A DNA stretch of 64,000 bases from Candidatus Alcyoniella australis (GCA_030765605.1 JAVCCG010000095.1:1-64000); one strand, 5' to 3'; counted from the stretch's first letter, positions 42,581 through 51,987 are shown. Notes: a model not told the origin generated them from the sequence alone. Made by a program: numbers and translations.

Positions 42581-43921
42581 TCATTTCCTCCCGCGGTTGC
42601 TTGGCAGGTTAAGCGTCTGTTCGAAGATCTCCAGGGCCTTATCGATCTCGTCGGGGGTGACGACCAGGCCCGGCACGAAACGTACTACGTTATCGCCGCA
42701 AGGCAGCAGCAGCAGCCCGCGTTTGAAGCAATCCTGGATCAGCTTGTCGCGCAGTTGCGGATCGGGCTGCTCCTCAAGATCGACGATCTCCGCGCCGACC
42801 ATCAGGCCCAAGCCGCGCACGTCGCTGATCCGCGGGCTGTCCGCGGCCAGCGAGTTTAGCCCCTTGGTCAGCCGCTCGCCCTGCACGCGGGCGTTTTCGA
42901 TCAGCCCGCCGCGCAGCAGCGCAATGGTTTCCAGGGCCGCGGCGCAGCTCAGCGGGTTGCCGCCGAAGGTGCTGGCGTGGGCCCCGGGGCCCCAGTCCAT
43001 CACGCTCTCCGGCGCGACGATCGCCGAGATCGGCAGGCCCGAGGCCAGTCCCTTGGCGCAGACCAGGATGTCGGGCTTAACCTTCGAGTGCTCCACCGCA
43101 AACATCTTGCCAGTGCGTCCCATGCCGGTCTGGATCTCGTCGGCCACGAGCATGATGCCGTGTCGGTCGCAGATCTCGCGCAGGCGTTTGAGATAGCCCG
43201 GCGGCGGCACGATGTATCCGCCTTCGCCCTGGATCGGCTCGACGAAGATCGCCGCCACCTCGTCGGCCGGGGCGATGGTGTTGAAGATTGTCTGCTCGAT
43301 GTAGTCCGCACAGTGCAGATCACATTCGGGATGGCGCATGTTGTACGGGCAACGATGGCAATAGGCGAAGGGCACGTGCACCACGCCGGGAACAAGGCTG
43401 CCGAAGCCCTGGCGCTGGGTCGACTTGCTGGCGGTTAGGCTCAGCGCGCCCATGGTGCGGCCGTGGAACGCGCCGAGAAACGCGATCACCCGCTGGCGAC
43501 CGGTGTGGTGGCGCGCCAGCTTGAACGCGGCCTCGACACCCTCTGCGCCGGAGTTGCCGAAGTAGACCGTCTTGCGCCCTTTGATCGGAGCTATGCTGCT
43601 TAGTTCGCGGGCCAGCTCGATCTGCGGCACGTAGTAGAAGTCGGTGCCCGACATGTGCAGCAGTTTGCCCGCCTGTTCGCGGATCGCCGCCACCACCCGC
43701 GGGTGGCAGTGTCCGCTGGCCGTGACCGCGATTCCCGAGGTGAAGTCGAGGAACTGGTTGCCGTCCACGTCGACTACCTTGTTGCCCACGCCGTGGTCCG
43801 CAACCAGCGGATAGGTGCGAGTGTACGAGCGGCTGATGTAGCGCCGATCAAGGTTGAGCAGGCGCTTGGCCTCGGGGCCGGGAAGACGAGTTTTAAGCTT
43901 GGGGTAGGTCAGGCTTTTCAT
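42581..43921 (-). CDS. Class III omega-aminotransferase (4-aminobutyrate/5-aminovalerate/ornithine type)
   Basis: A 446-residue PLP aminotransferase of class III. PLP-binding Lys290 is in ILVCAKGLASG, and Asp261 in VADEIQTGMGRTG pairs with the pyridine nitrogen. An insertion with Cys188, Cys191, Cys200 and Cys204 (YCHRCPYNM...CDLHC) resembles that in archaeal-type GABA/ornithine aminotransferases and could bind metal or stabilise the fold. The likely substrate is an omega-amino acid such as 5-aminovalerate, lysine or GABA. It is the first gene of the minus-strand catabolic cluster. Confidence 0.87.
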   Translation of the reverse strand: MKSLTYPKLKTRLPGPEAKRLLNLDRRYISRSYTRTYPLVADHGVGNKVVDVDGNQFLDFTSGIAVTASGHCHPRVVAAIREQAGKLLHMSGTDFYYVPQIELARELSSIAPIKGRKTVYFGNSGAEGVEAAFKLARHHTGRQRVIAFLGAFHGRTMGALSLTASKSTQRQGFGSLVPGVVHVPFAYCHRCPYNMRHPECDLHCADYIEQTIFNTIAPADEVAAIFVEPIQGEGGYIVPPPGYLKRLREICDRHGIMLVADEIQTGMGRTGKMFAVEHSKVKPDILVCAKGLASGLPISAIVAPESVMDWGPGAHASTFGGNPLSCAAALETIALLRGGLIENARVQGERLTKGLNSLAADSPRISDVRGLGLMVGAEIVDLEEQPDPQLRDKLIQDCFKRGLLLLPCGDNVVRFVPGLVVTPDEIDKALEIFEQTLNLPSNRGRK

Positions 43922-44116
43922 GGTTGTCTGCCTCGAAGTGTGTGGCTGGGTTGCGGGTTTGGGGTATCACCGTACAACACACTGCAAATACCCTGTGGCG
44001 CGGCAAGTCTATCGCCACCCCTGGCACAGTTCAACCCCGGTAATTGGGCCCTTGAGAGCCTCGACGCACTTCGTCATAATCGGCGTTCGCCTGCTCGACA
44101 CCAATGGAGGGTGCTG

Positions 44117-45493
44117 ATGAATTACGACTACGACGTGCTGGTGATCGGCGCCGGTCCCGGCGGCTGTATTGCGGCGCGCGAGATGGCTGCGGCCGGATTG
44201 CGGGTCTGCCTGTGCGATCGCAGCACGCGCGAGGATCTGGGCAACCCGATCGTGATCGAACTCGAGAAGTCGATCTGGGATCCACTGATGGGCGGAGCGC
44301 CATTGGATCAGGAGATCCCATACAACGCAAAACAAGTAAACATCTTCTCGCCGCGCGGGAACCTCGGCATCGCAGTCAAGGACGAGGGGCTGATCTACGC
44401 GGTCTATTTACACAAGATCGTCAGGCGTATGGCCGAGCAGGCCCAGGCCGCGGGCGCACAGTTTTTACCGCAGCACAGCGCCACGCAGGCGCTGGTCGAG
44501 GACGGTTACGTGGTCGGCGCACGGTTCCGGGTCGGACGCGGCAGCGCGAAGATTCGCGCACGGCTGACGGTCGATGCCTCGGGTTATGACGCGGCCCTGG
44601 TGCGCAAACTCGATCCGCAACTGGGCATCGAGCTGCCCGAACATCGGCTGGACAATGTGGCGGCCGAGAACCACATCTGCAACATCGACCGCGAGGCTGC
44701 GCAGGAAGCGGTCAACAAGGGGTTGGCAGGCGACGAGCAGGTCTGGACCAAGCTGGCCTTTGCCGGCAACTACTCCACGGAGTTCGCCTTCCTCTCGCTG
44801 CGGCAGGAGCTGGGCTACATCCTGGTCGGGCTCAACGCGGCCTACGATCAGCCGACCCCCGCCGAGCTGATTAAAGCCTACGCCGCGCGCGTGGGATTTC
44901 TGGGTAAACGCCTGATCGGCGGCAAGGGACTGATTCGCGTGCGCCGCGCCATTCCGCGGCTGGTGACCGACGGCCTGGCCGTGATCGGCGAGGCGGCCTG
45001 CCAGGTGATCCCGACTTTGGGCAGCGGCGCTGCGGGTTCGATGCTCGCGGCGAAGTACCTGAGCCAGGCGGCGGTTGCGGCGCTGAACTACGGCAGGCCG
45101 AGCACTGCTGCGCTGTGGCCTTACGCCTGGCGCTATATGAGCGGTCGCGGCAGCGTGTTGGCCAGCTACGACATCACCCGCCTGCTGCTCGAACGCTTTT
45201 CAACCGAGCAGATGACGGCCTTTATCGAGGACGGACTGCTGCAACCCGAGGATCAGGCCACGTCGGTCACCGTGCAGCCGATGATCCCCAGCCTGTCGAG
45301 CATGCCGGCGCGAGCGCGCGGACTGTACAAACACCCGGATCTGCTGCCGCTGTTCGCGGGCCAGGGCCTGGCCATGCGCCGGGCGCGCAAGCTCTACGCG
45401 GCCTATCCGCGAGTCTGGGATCCGGAACTGTTCCAGCGCTGGCGTAAGGCCGAGCGCGAGCTGTTCAAACCAGCAGAGGCGTTCGGCTCCTGA
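44117..45493 (+). CDS. Geranylgeranyl reductase-family FAD oxidoreductase
   Basis: A 458-residue flavoprotein. The FAD-binding VIGAGPGGCIAA is at residues 9-20, and the second FAD motif is in GLAVIGEAACQVIPTLGSGA. This is the layout of geranylgeranyl reductase and FixC-like proteins. The ATG at 44117 is used with GGAGG upstream; a longer frame starting at 43655 would precede the Rossmann motif with unrelated sequence. It diverges from the aminotransferase. Possible roles are isoprenoid saturation or electron transfer; neither can be chosen from sequence. Confidence 0.8.
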   Translation: MNYDYDVLVIGAGPGGCIAAREMAAAGLRVCLCDRSTREDLGNPIVIELEKSIWDPLMGGAPLDQEIPYNAKQVNIFSPRGNLGIAVKDEGLIYAVYLHKIVRRMAEQAQAAGAQFLPQHSATQALVEDGYVVGARFRVGRGSAKIRARLTVDASGYDAALVRKLDPQLGIELPEHRLDNVAAENHICNIDREAAQEAVNKGLAGDEQVWTKLAFAGNYSTEFAFLSLRQELGYILVGLNAAYDQPTPAELIKAYAARVGFLGKRLIGGKGLIRVRRAIPRLVTDGLAVIGEAACQVIPTLGSGAAGSMLAAKYLSQAAVAALNYGRPSTAALWPYAWRYMSGRGSVLASYDITRLLLERFSTEQMTAFIEDGLLQPEDQATSVTVQPMIPSLSSMPARARGLYKHPDLLPLFAGQGLAMRRARKLYAAYPRVWDPELFQRWRKAERELFKPAEAFGS

Positions 45494-45514
45494 ATGTAAG
45501 CTGATCCAAGACGA

Positions 45515-46180
45515 TCAGGCGTCGCGCTTCTGCCGGATCCGAGTCTCGATCCAATCGATCCAGCGTTCGAGCCCCTCGCCGGTGCGCGCGGAGATGCGCA
45601 GCACCTCGACATTGGGATTGGTGGCGCGCACGTTGCGCTCCATCAGGTCCAGGTCAGCGCCCAGGGCGTCGGCCGCGTCGATCTTGTTGAGCAGCACCAG
45701 CGACGCGCACTGGAACAGCAGCGGGTACTTCAGCGGTTTATCTTCACCCTCGGCCGCCGAGAGTAGGGCGATCTTGTGATCCTCGCCCAGGTCCTCATCG
45801 GCCGGACAGACCAGGTTGCCCACGTTCTCGATCACCAGCAGCTCCAGGCCATCGAGGTTCAGCGCCTCGATGGCGCGCTTGGCCGTGGGCTGCGGGATGT
45901 GGCAGGCGGTGACCCCGGCGCAGATCATTTCGACCTCGATGCCGAGCTTCTCCAGCCGGTCGGCGTCGTTGCGCGTGGCGCAGTCGGCCTCGACCACGGC
46001 CAGCTTGTAGCGTTGCGCCAAGCGGGGAAGGGTCTGTTCGAGCAGCGTGGTCTTGCCCGAGCCCGGCGAGCTGATCAGGTTTAGCGCCAGGATTTTACGG
46101 CGCAACAAATCCTGCCGCACCTGCTGGGCAATGCGCTGCTCAGGGCTGCGCGGGTCCTTGTTGATTTGAATCTCGGTCAT
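45515..46180 (-). CDS. hypB: Hydrogenase nickel-insertion GTPase HypB
   Basis: A 221-residue HypB. The P-loop is SSPGSGKT at 37-44, and the metal/switch segment is NVGNLVCPADEDLGEDHK. LLNKIDAAD is the NKxD motif. It lacks the His-rich N-terminal nickel store seen in some HypB. With HypA it inserts nickel into the hydrogenase large subunit. ATG 46180 has AGGTGG upstream and overlaps the hypA stop. Confidence 0.96.
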   Translation of the reverse strand: MTEIQINKDPRSPEQRIAQQVRQDLLRRKILALNLISSPGSGKTTLLEQTLPRLAQRYKLAVVEADCATRNDADRLEKLGIEVEMICAGVTACHIPQPTAKRAIEALNLDGLELLVIENVGNLVCPADEDLGEDHKIALLSAAEGEDKPLKYPLLFQCASLVLLNKIDAADALGADLDLMERNVRATNPNVEVLRISARTGEGLERWIDWIETRIRQKRDA

Positions 46181-46521
46181 TGATCCACCTCGATTGAAGT
46201 CACCAGCAGTTCCTTGCCCTGGATCAGCTCCATCTGCGATCCGCACTCGGGGCAGAACAGTATCGGCAGGTCCAGCTGGTGCTGTTTATCGCACGTCGGG
46301 CAATGGGCGATCATCGGCTGCAGCTCGATCACCAGTTCGGCCTCGGCCAGTGGCGTCCCCGGCCGCTCCATCTCAAAGAACATCTGCATCGCGTCGGGCA
46401 CCAGGCCCTGGCACACGCCGATGGTGACGTTGACCTTGCGCACCACAGACTCGATCCGTTCGCGCTCGAGTGTCTCGAGCACCGTGTCCATGATCCCGCG
46501 GGTGATGCCCGGCTCGTGCAT
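46177..46521 (-). CDS. hypA: Hydrogenase maturation factor HypA
   Basis: A 114-residue HypA. The N-terminal Met-His-Glu binds nickel through His2. The zinc site is Cys74, Cys77, Cys90 and Cys93. The start overlaps the hypE stop as TGATG and the stop overlaps hypB. Confidence 0.96.
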   Translation of the reverse strand: MHEPGITRGIMDTVLETLERERIESVVRKVNVTIGVCQGLVPDAMQMFFEMERPGTPLAEAELVIELQPMIAHCPTCDKQHQLDLPILFCPECGSQMELIQGKELLVTSIEVDQ

Positions 46522-47534
46522 CAGCAGATCCTGGGCAGCCCGGCCTCGAGGGGCATTTCGATTACGCGGCGGGTGCCGATGGCGGTTTGGAGCACCACGC
46601 GTCCGCGGCGCTTGGCCGGTTCCACGTGGCCGATTTGGGTCGCGTTCTCGCCGTAGGGCGCGCTACGCACCGCGTCGAGCACGTCTCCTGCGGCCGATGG
46701 ATCGACGAAAAGCAGGCACTTGCCCTCGTTGGCCAACGGCAGCGGATCCAGGCCCAGCACTTCGAGGAACGCGGCCACGTCATCGCGGATCGGCAGGTTC
46801 TGCTCCTGGATCACGTATTGCAATCCGGTATCGGTGGCAAACTCGTTGAGCGTGGCGGCCAGTCCGCCGCGGGTCGGGTCGCGCAAGGCGTGCAACTTAT
46901 CGGCAGCAGCCTCATGCGCCGCCTGCACGATGGGCCACAGCGGCGCGCAGTCGCTTTTAAGCTCACCGCGGAATCCCATCTGTTCGCGCTCGTTGAGGAT
47001 CGCCGCGCCGTGGTCGCCGATGGTGCCCGAAATCAAAATCGCGTCGCCCTCACGCACCTGCGCCGGGCCCAAGGGACCGGTCAGTCGCGGGCCGATCCCG
47101 GTGGTGTTGATGAACAGTTTGTCCAGCGCGCCGCGCTCCAAGACCTTGGTGTCGCCAGTGACCACCTCGACCCCCTGGCCGCGGCAGGTGTCGCCGATGG
47201 AGGCCATCACCCGCCGCAGGTCGTCAAGCGGCAACCCCTCCTCGATCAGCAGGCTCAGCGAGAGGTAGCGCGGACGCGCGCCGATCATCGCCACGTCGTT
47301 GAGCGTGCCGCAGACCGCCAGCTTGCCGATGTCGCCGCCGGGGAAAAAGATCGGACTGATGGTGAACGAGTCGGTGGAAAAGGCCAGCGGAGTTTCGATG
47401 TCTTCAATCAGTGCCGCGTCGAGGGTGATCGCATGCCCCTCGCGCCCTGAGAGCGCGGGCAGGATCAACTCGTCGAGCAGCTCCTGGGTCAGCCGTCCGC
47501 CGAAACCGTGTGCCAGTCGAATGTTGTCAGTCAT
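46521..47534 (-). CDS. hypE: Hydrogenase maturation protein HypE
   Basis: A 337-residue HypE of the AIR-synthase/PurM fold. It ends in PRIC, the C-terminal Cys that is carbamoylated and dehydrated to thiocyanate on the way to the cyanide ligands of the active-site iron. The ATG at 47534 starts MTDNIRLAHGFGG. It is the partner of HypF, whose N-terminal half is missing here. It overlaps hypD by eight bases. Confidence 0.96.
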   Translation of the reverse strand: MTDNIRLAHGFGGRLTQELLDELILPALSGREGHAITLDAALIEDIETPLAFSTDSFTISPIFFPGGDIGKLAVCGTLNDVAMIGARPRYLSLSLLIEEGLPLDDLRRVMASIGDTCRGQGVEVVTGDTKVLERGALDKLFINTTGIGPRLTGPLGPAQVREGDAILISGTIGDHGAAILNEREQMGFRGELKSDCAPLWPIVQAAHEAAADKLHALRDPTRGGLAATLNEFATDTGLQYVIQEQNLPIRDDVAAFLEVLGLDPLPLANEGKCLLFVDPSAAGDVLDAVRSAPYGENATQIGHVEPAKRRGRVVLQTAIGTRRVIEMPLEAGLPRIC

Positions 47535-48621
47535 CGTCGTTCTCCGGGAATAGATAGGCCGCGCGGCAGGTCCCCTCGTTGCCAACCATGCACGGACCCT
47601 GCGGGTGCTCGGGCGTGCAGCGGGAGCCGAACAGTCCGCACTGGTCCGGTTGCAATCGTCCGACCACGACCTTGTGGCATTGGCAGCCGGGCAGAATGTC
47701 GTCGGCAGGAACCTCGCTCAATCCGAGCCGCATCAAAGCGTCGTGGGCTGCGAATCGCTCCTTGAGTTTGAATCCTGTGCCGGGCAGTACGCCGATGCCG
47801 CGCCAGGACGCATCCTCGATGTCGAATACCTCGGCCAGAACGGCCTGGGCGCGCTCGTTGCCCGCGGCGCGCACGGCCCGCGGGTAGCAGTTAGCCACGT
47901 GCGGCTCGCCGGTACGCAACTGGCGCAAGATGGAGAGCAGTCCGCTGAGCACATCCACCGGCTCGAACCCGGTCACAGCGCTTGCCGCGTTGCATTGTTC
48001 GGGCAAAAACTCGTAGGCGCGGGTGCCGGTGATCACCGCCGCGTGTCCGGGAAGCAGGTAGCCGCTGATAAAACCGTCGTCGTCTTGGGCCAGGGTGCGT
48101 ACTGCGGGCGGCACGTAGCGATGACAGCAGTAGAGCAGCAGATTGTCGGGAAGTTCGCCGAGCAGCAGCCCGGCCACGGGCGCGGCCGTGGTCTCGAATC
48201 CCACGCTGAAGAAGATCACCGTGCGCTCCGGATTTTCGCGCGCCAAGCGCACTGCGTCGCGTGGACCGTAGACAATGCGCACGTCGGCCCCTGCGGCGCG
48301 TTGCGACCACAGGGAGCCGGACTCGATCGGCACGCGTACGATGTCGCCGTAGGTGCACAGCATCGGCCGCTGATCGAGTTGCGCCAGGCTGATTGCCGTG
48401 GCAATCGCCGAGGCGGGCGTGATGCACACCGGGCAGCCCGGCCCGGCGATCACCTCCAGGTTGGAGGGCAGCAGCGAGCGCAGGGCAAAGCGTCTGATCT
48501 CGTGTTCGTGAGTGCCGCAGACGTGCATGATCCGCACGTGCCCAAGCAAAGCAGCCTCGTCCGCCAGCGCGTCGGTCAGACGCTGCACCAGCTCGCGCGA
48601 GCGCATTGCCGAGTCAGTCAT
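47527..48621 (-). CDS. hypD: Hydrogenase maturation protein HypD
   Basis: A 364-residue HypD. The conserved redox and iron-binding motifs MHVCGTHEH and GPGCPVC are present, and a C-terminal set of Cys for the [4Fe-4S] cluster is present (ILPGCQCHKV, CGLFGSRC). With HypC it assembles the Fe(CN)2CO unit. It overlaps hypC by eight bases. Confidence 0.97.
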   Translation of the reverse strand: MTDSAMRSRELVQRLTDALADEAALLGHVRIMHVCGTHEHEIRRFALRSLLPSNLEVIAGPGCPVCITPASAIATAISLAQLDQRPMLCTYGDIVRVPIESGSLWSQRAAGADVRIVYGPRDAVRLARENPERTVIFFSVGFETTAAPVAGLLLGELPDNLLLYCCHRYVPPAVRTLAQDDDGFISGYLLPGHAAVITGTRAYEFLPEQCNAASAVTGFEPVDVLSGLLSILRQLRTGEPHVANCYPRAVRAAGNERAQAVLAEVFDIEDASWRGIGVLPGTGFKLKERFAAHDALMRLGLSEVPADDILPGCQCHKVVVGRLQPDQCGLFGSRCTPEHPQGPCMVGNEGTCRAAYLFPENDDD

Positions 48622-48865
48622 TGTGCTCCGGCTCGATCATCCCGGGCACCTGGGCGTACTCGCGATAGATCTCGATGGTCTTGCGCGCCTCGTCCTCGTC
48701 CATGCGCTCGATGGCCATGCCTGCATGCACCAATAGATAGTCGCCGGGCTGTGCGTCGGGCACCAGATCGAGTCCGACCTCGATGGTCGTGCTGCCGCTG
48801 CTCACGGTTCCGACGTTGAGTGCCTTATCTACATCGATCAACCGTAGCGGAACTGCCAGACACAT
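48614..48865 (-). CDS. hypC: Hydrogenase assembly chaperone HypC
   Basis: An 83-residue HypC/HupF. The N-terminal MCLAVP with Cys2, the iron-binding residue, is intact, as is the GDYLLVHAGMAIERMDEDEA block. It carries the iron unit from HypD to the large subunit. It lies four bases after the HypF-like gene. Confidence 0.97.
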   Translation of the reverse strand: MCLAVPLRLIDVDKALNVGTVSSGSTTIEVGLDLVPDAQPGDYLLVHAGMAIERMDEDEARKTIEIYREYAQVPGMIEPEHND

Positions 48866-48869
48866 TTGC

Positions 48870-50003
48870 CTACCCCTTATCGCGCGGAAGCGGTTCGTGA
48901 TTAAGGGCCAAGCCGATCTGCCCCAAGGCGATAGCCTGGTCGCCCACAGGCAACTTGTTCGACTTGAGATATTGCAGCCCCGCGGCGTGCAGGCGTTCGA
49001 CGAGCAATCCCTCGAACAGGCTGTTGAGAAAACATCCGCCAGCGGCTAGCACCTTGTCGGTCGAGGCTTGCGCCGCCAACTCAATTGCAACGCTGGCCGT
49101 GGCCTGTGCCGCTGCGACGTGAAACGCGGCCGCCAGCTCGGGTGCATGTTCGGGCGCGCTCAGAGCGTCTTGGACCAGGTTGGGAAAGTCGATTTGCAGC
49201 AGGCCGTCGGCATTGGATTCGACCCTAAACGGCCACTGGGCGGTCAAACCGTGCACGTCTTGTTGCTGTGCCAAGTTCTGCAGGTCAATGGCGGGCTGGG
49301 CCTCGAATTGGGCCTGGGTGCGTACACCGAGCAAAGCTGAGACCGCGTCGAACCAGCGGCCAAGGGAGGTCGAACGCGCCATTGGCATGTCGCTGGTCAG
49401 CGAGCGCAGCAGCAGGTCCAGATCGCCCGGATCGACCTTGCGCAGTGCAAGCCAACCTTCGATGGTATCGTGGGGCATGCCGCGTTCGAGCAGCAGAGCC
49501 AGGGCGATGCGCCAAGGCTGTCTGATTGCCGCGTCGCCGCCGGGCAGGGGCAGGGGGGCGAAGTGCGCGCGCCGCACAAGACCATCGTCCAACGAGCCGC
49601 TGAACAGCTCGCCGCCCCAGGCCGTGCCGTCGTCGCCAAATCCCGTGCCGTCAAACGCCAGGCCGACAACCGGTTCGTGGTACAGCCCGTGTTCCAGGCA
49701 AACCGCGGCCACATGCGCCCGGTGGTGCTGGACCGTGATCAGCTCGATCCCGCGCTCGTCGGCGATGCGCTGCGCGAGCATGCTCGAGAAGTAGCCGGGG
49801 TGCGCGTCTCGTACAATGCCTGCCGGCCGGTGCTGTTCGACGAAGTCCTCGAGGGCGTCCTGATTGTCCGGGTCGGCCAGATCGCCGATCTCGTCGGCCA
49901 CGTGCGCCATGCCGCCATCGGCCAGAGCAGGGCGGCACTTGAGATCGCCGCCGATGGCTATCAGCGGAACGGCGGTCGGGCGGGGTAGTTGGATGCTGAC
50001 CAT
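48870..50003 (-). CDS. hypF: HypF C-terminal (Kae1-like) domain protein, short form
   Basis: About 377 residues matching only the Kae1-like carbamoyltransferase half of HypF. It has IGGDLKCRPAL, a DAHPGYFSS segment, the metal motif QHHRAHVAAV, FDGTGFGDDGTAWGGE and GGCFLNSLFEGLL. Full HypF is about 750 residues and also has an acylphosphatase domain, zinc fingers and a YrdC-like domain that makes carbamoyl-adenylate; none is present here or in adjacent frames. The missing half may be a separate gene elsewhere. ATG 50003 is used; GTG 50012 is an alternative. Confidence 0.88.
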   Translation of the reverse strand: MVSIQLPRPTAVPLIAIGGDLKCRPALADGGMAHVADEIGDLADPDNQDALEDFVEQHRPAGIVRDAHPGYFSSMLAQRIADERGIELITVQHHRAHVAAVCLEHGLYHEPVVGLAFDGTGFGDDGTAWGGELFSGSLDDGLVRRAHFAPLPLPGGDAAIRQPWRIALALLLERGMPHDTIEGWLALRKVDPGDLDLLLRSLTSDMPMARSTSLGRWFDAVSALLGVRTQAQFEAQPAIDLQNLAQQQDVHGLTAQWPFRVESNADGLLQIDFPNLVQDALSAPEHAPELAAAFHVAAAQATASVAIELAAQASTDKVLAAGGCFLNSLFEGLLVERLHAAGLQYLKSNKLPVGDQAIALGQIGLALNHEPLPRDKG

Positions 50004-50018
50004 AGATGACACTCTAAA

Positions 50019-50519
50019 TTAGTTTAAATCAGCAAACGATAAGTCGTCGGTGAGCGCGGTCTCGAAATCTTTAGAGAGCAGTAACGGTACGATGAACTCC
50101 AACGCGGCCTCGAGGTTGGCTGTTGCGCGCTCGCCCAGCCACTGGCCGAACTCGTTGAACTCGTGGCCGCGGATTCCCAATGCGTAGCCGCGGGCCTTGC
50201 TCTGGAACAGCTCATGGGCCAGGGCAAGCACCGCCGCGGGTTCCACGCTGTGGCTGCTGAAGCTCGTCGCCGCCTTGGGCTGGATTCGGCAAAAGAAAAA
50301 CGGCTCAGGCCCTTTAACCGCGGCGTCAACGAAGATCACCACGTCGTGTTCGGCCACGGCCGCAGCGTCCTCCACGCTGAGCTGATAGTTGGAGTCCACC
50401 GTGACCTCTGGAAGATCCAGCCCGGTCAGCCTTTCAATCAGCGCCGGACCCAAGCCATCGTCAAGGCGACCCGGGTTGCCGTAGCCGATCAGCAGCACCC
50501 GGGTTTTGGAATCGATCAA
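50019..50519 (-). CDS. hoxW: Hydrogenase maturation endopeptidase (HoxW-like)
   Basis: A 166-residue HyaD/HycI-type protease. The N-terminal LLIGYGNPGRLDDGLG and VDAAVKG segments supply the conserved Asp residues, with HEFNEFGQWLG late. TTG 50519 overlaps the hoxH stop (TTGA) and gives normal length; the longer frame upstream is inside hoxH. It removes the C-terminal peptide of the large subunit after nickel insertion. Confidence 0.9.
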   Translation of the reverse strand: MIDSKTRVLLIGYGNPGRLDDGLGPALIERLTGLDLPEVTVDSNYQLSVEDAAAVAEHDVVIFVDAAVKGPEPFFFCRIQPKAATSFSSHSVEPAAVLALAHELFQSKARGYALGIRGHEFNEFGQWLGERATANLEAALEFIVPLLLSKDFETALTDDLSFADLN

Positions 50520-51958
50520 CCTTTGACTTTCCTGTCGACCAGATCGCCCGCGTGATCGTAGAGCTCGACGATCAGCGGCATTTGACCCATGGCGTGCGTG
50601 GCGCACGACAGGCACGGATCGTAGGCGCGGATCGCGACCTCGATGTGGTTGAGAAGGCCCTCGGTGATCTCGCGACCGTCGAAGTATTCATCGCAGACCT
50701 TCTGCACGGCGCGATTCATCGGCTCATTGTTGTTGGTCGTGGAGACGATCAGGTTGGCCATGGTGATCTGGTCGTTCTGATCGACTTTATAGTGATGGAA
50801 CAGCGTGCCGCGCGGCGCCTCGAGCAGGCCCACGGCCTCGCCGCGACGCTCGCCGGTCTTGACCAGGTCGAGCTTCTGCAGATCCGGGTCGTGCAGCAGC
50901 TCGTTGATCTTCTCGGCCGAATGCAGCAGCTCGATCAGCCGCGCCCAGTGATAGGCCATCGAGACGTGGACCGGCTTGCCGTTGCCGAGCTCCATGAACT
51001 CCTTGCGTTCGGCCTCGGCCTCGGGAGTGTCGATGAAGTCGCAGCAGTTGATGCGCGACAGCGGTCCCACGCGGTACCAGCCGTCTTCAGGTCCGATCGA
51101 TTTGATGAACGGGAACTTCATGTACGACCAGGGGCGGACCTCTTCGGCGATGTAGTCGGTGTAGTTCGAGTAGTCGACCTGGTCGAAGATCTTGTTGCCC
51201 TCGGCGTCGATGGCGCGCAGGTTGCCGTGATAGAGGTCCAGCGCTCCGTCCTCGCGCACCAGGCTCAGGTGGTTTGACTCAAACGTGCCGAAGCTGGCCA
51301 GGGTGCCCAGGTGTTCACGCGTGTAGTTCTTGCAAAGCTCCAGGGCCGAGCGCGACCAGGCGAGCATCTGATCGATGTCCTTGAGGAACTCGTCGCGTTC
51401 TTCGATAGTCAGGTTCTTGTTGATGCCGCCGGGGATCGCGCCGGTGCCGTGGATCTTCTTGCCCGCGGTGGCGCGGATGATCTCCTGGCCGTACTTGCGC
51501 ATCATTACGCCCTGTACCGCCAGTTCCGGGAACTTTTTGGCCACGCCGATCACGTTGCGGATCGCCGGGTCGGCGTCAAAGCCGAACAGCAGGTCCGGAG
51601 AGACCAGGTGGAAGAAGTGCAGCGCGTGCGATTGGAAGGTCTGGCCGTAGTGCATCAGCCGTCGCATTTTTTCGGCGGTGGGAGTCAGCTGGTCCACGCC
51701 CACGATGAGGTCCATCGCCTTGGCCGCGGCCAGGTGATGGCTCACCGGGCAGATGCCGCACAGACGCTGGACCAGCACCGGCGCCTCCCAATAGGGTCGG
51801 CCTTGGACAAAGCGTTCGAACCCGCGAAATTCGACGATATGCAGCCGTGCCTGCTTGACCTTGTTGTGCTCGTCAAGCAACAGCGAGACCTTGCCGTGCC
51901 CTTCGACGCGGGTCACGGGCTCAATGGCGATTCGTTTTAAATTGGAGTTGGCTTCCAC
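50516..51958 (-). CDS. hoxH: NAD-linked [NiFe]-hydrogenase large subunit HoxH
   Basis: A 480-residue group 3 large subunit. The nickel ligands are Cys67 and Cys70 (RLCGICPVSHH) and Cys449 and Cys452 (DPCLSCATH). Cleavage after His455 would release a 25-residue C-terminal peptide, consistent with the protease gene next to it. The EPVTRVEGHG start is typical. With HoxY it forms the hydrogenase module that exchanges H2 and protons. Confidence 0.97.
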   Translation of the reverse strand: MEANSNLKRIAIEPVTRVEGHGKVSLLLDEHNKVKQARLHIVEFRGFERFVQGRPYWEAPVLVQRLCGICPVSHHLAAAKAMDLIVGVDQLTPTAEKMRRLMHYGQTFQSHALHFFHLVSPDLLFGFDADPAIRNVIGVAKKFPELAVQGVMMRKYGQEIIRATAGKKIHGTGAIPGGINKNLTIEERDEFLKDIDQMLAWSRSALELCKNYTREHLGTLASFGTFESNHLSLVREDGALDLYHGNLRAIDAEGNKIFDQVDYSNYTDYIAEEVRPWSYMKFPFIKSIGPEDGWYRVGPLSRINCCDFIDTPEAEAERKEFMELGNGKPVHVSMAYHWARLIELLHSAEKINELLHDPDLQKLDLVKTGERRGEAVGLLEAPRGTLFHHYKVDQNDQITMANLIVSTTNNNEPMNRAVQKVCDEYFDGREITEGLLNHIEVAIRAYDPCLSCATHAMGQMPLIVELYDHAGDLVDRKVKG

Positions 51959-51987
51959 TGTTGGGCTCCTAGTGTCCGTGAGTTGGC

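Noticed and set aside
43655-44116. N-terminal extension of the geranylgeranyl reductase-like protein
   Set aside because: It would overlap the divergent aminotransferase gene and place unrelated sequence before the FAD motif; ATG 44117 has a good ribosome binding site.
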